Source of the DNA: Chloroflexota bacterium
GTDB lineage: Bacteria; Chloroflexota; Limnocylindria; Limnocylindrales; CSP1-4
Direction of reading: 5' to 3'
NCBI GenBank assembly: GCA_021815005.1
Contig: JAKAHL010000129.1
Coordinates: 1 to 6,226, forward strand
DNA length: 6,226 bases
A program made the position numbers and the translations under genes. The notes under the pieces were generated by a model that had not been told where the DNA came from, searched no databases, and saw only the letters and a program-made list of their open reading frames with translations. This document shows, one piece after another, positions 5,889 to 6,226 of the stretch. Position 1 is the stretch's first letter, and each line of letters begins with the position of its first letter.

Positions 5889-6226
5889 TCAGCGGCGCGG
5901 GGTGAAGTCCCAGGGCGCCATGCGACCGGCCAGGGCGTCACGGGCCAGCAGCGCCGCGCCCTCCGCGGGCTCGCGGTCCAGGGTCTCCAGGCGCGCGCCG
6001 GGGGCGCCCTCGAGGACCGCGGCCCGGATCCGCCCGCCGAGCCACGGCGACGCGGCCAGCAGGCCGCCGTAGAGCACGACCGTCGGGTGCTCGCCGAGGC
6101 CCAGCCGCTCCACCTCCTCGCGGACCGCCTCGGCCACGCGCCCGCACCAGCGGTCCACCATGCGCGCGGGGAAGGCGTCGCCGAGCTCCGCGGCCCGCGC
6201 GACGGCCACGGCCAGCGCCGCCGCTT
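5889..6226 (-). CDS. BadF/BadG/BcrA/BcrD-type ATPase, N-acetylglucosamine-kinase-like, C-terminal part (partial)
   Basis: The reading frame is open to the right edge of the window, giving 111 C-terminal residues; a GTG at 6209 is probably internal. The fragment shows a long amphipathic helix (about 20-42, [20 protein letters not shown]), then the strand and Gly turn VVLYGGLL (49-56), which fits the adenosine motif of the ASKHA fold, then [20 protein letters not shown] and a closing [12 protein letters not shown] (87-98). The order VVLxGG, then a P-G-A-R segment, then GAALLA is typical of the C-terminal half of BadF/BadG-family proteins, which include N-acetylglucosamine and related sugar kinases. 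The N-terminal phosphate motif that would decide substrate class is outside the window. The gene ends 58 bases before mnmA, and a separate promoter for mnmA is likely, so a functional link is not implied. Another ROK-like or glucokinase-type ASKHA kinase is possible. Confidence 0.65.
   Translation of the reverse strand, partial: AAALAVAVARAAELGDAFPARMVDRWCGRVAEAVREEVERLGLGEHPTVVLYGGLLAASPWLGGRIRAAVLEGAPGARLETLDREPAEGAALLARDALAGRMAPWDFTPRR

Noticed and set aside
5831..5941. A 37-residue N-terminal extension of mnmA
   Set aside because: It overlaps the end of the kinase-like gene and contains no family sequence; MnmA proteins begin just before the PP-loop, as at 5830.

Overview
The window comes from a very GC-rich bacterial chromosome (about 70% by eye, with strongly G/C-ending codons). 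Every gene lies on the minus strand, so the biological reading order runs from high to low coordinates. The gene set and protein style point to a free-living, deep-branching high-GC lineage. These include an AlaRS with a Cys/His-bearing loop, an FtsA-domain ATPase followed by a protein resembling those annotated as baseplate J/gp47 family in Chloroflexota, and a BadF-type kinase. Chloroflexota (Limnocylindria-like) is my best guess; that is inference, and a high-GC actinobacterium cannot be excluded. No mobile element, CRISPR array, tRNA or rRNA is visible.

Layout in transcription order: (1) 6226-5889, the C-terminal end of a BadF/BadG-type ATPase or N-acetylglucosamine-kinase-like protein, cut by the window edge. 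(2) A 58-nt gap carrying a TACAAT box six bases before the next ATG. (3) 5830-4601, mnmA, the tRNA U34 2-thiouridylase, with an unusual Ala/Pro/Gly-rich tail. (4) 4604-4320, a 94-aa three-helix membrane protein that overlaps the mnmA stop by four bases (ATGA). (5) A 79-nt gap with a TACCAT box seven bases before the next ATG. (6) 4240-1454, alaS, alanyl-tRNA synthetase, full length. (7) 1417-155, an FtsA/PilM-like actin-fold ATPase preceded by a good Shine-Dalgarno sequence. (8) 142-1, the first 47 codons of a protein resembling the baseplate J/gp47-annotated family.

The window therefore probably holds two transcription units. One is mnmA plus the small membrane gene; the other is alaS plus the FtsA-like gene plus the gp47-like gene. 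Both units appear to open with a leaderless-type promoter, while the internal FtsA-like gene uses a Shine-Dalgarno. mnmA and alaS are housekeeping translation genes (wobble-base thiolation and alanine charging). The least understood part is the pair at 1-1417, which looks like an ATPase and a partner working at the cell envelope. The two intergenic gaps are under 100 bases, and there is no gene-free stretch over 300 bases.
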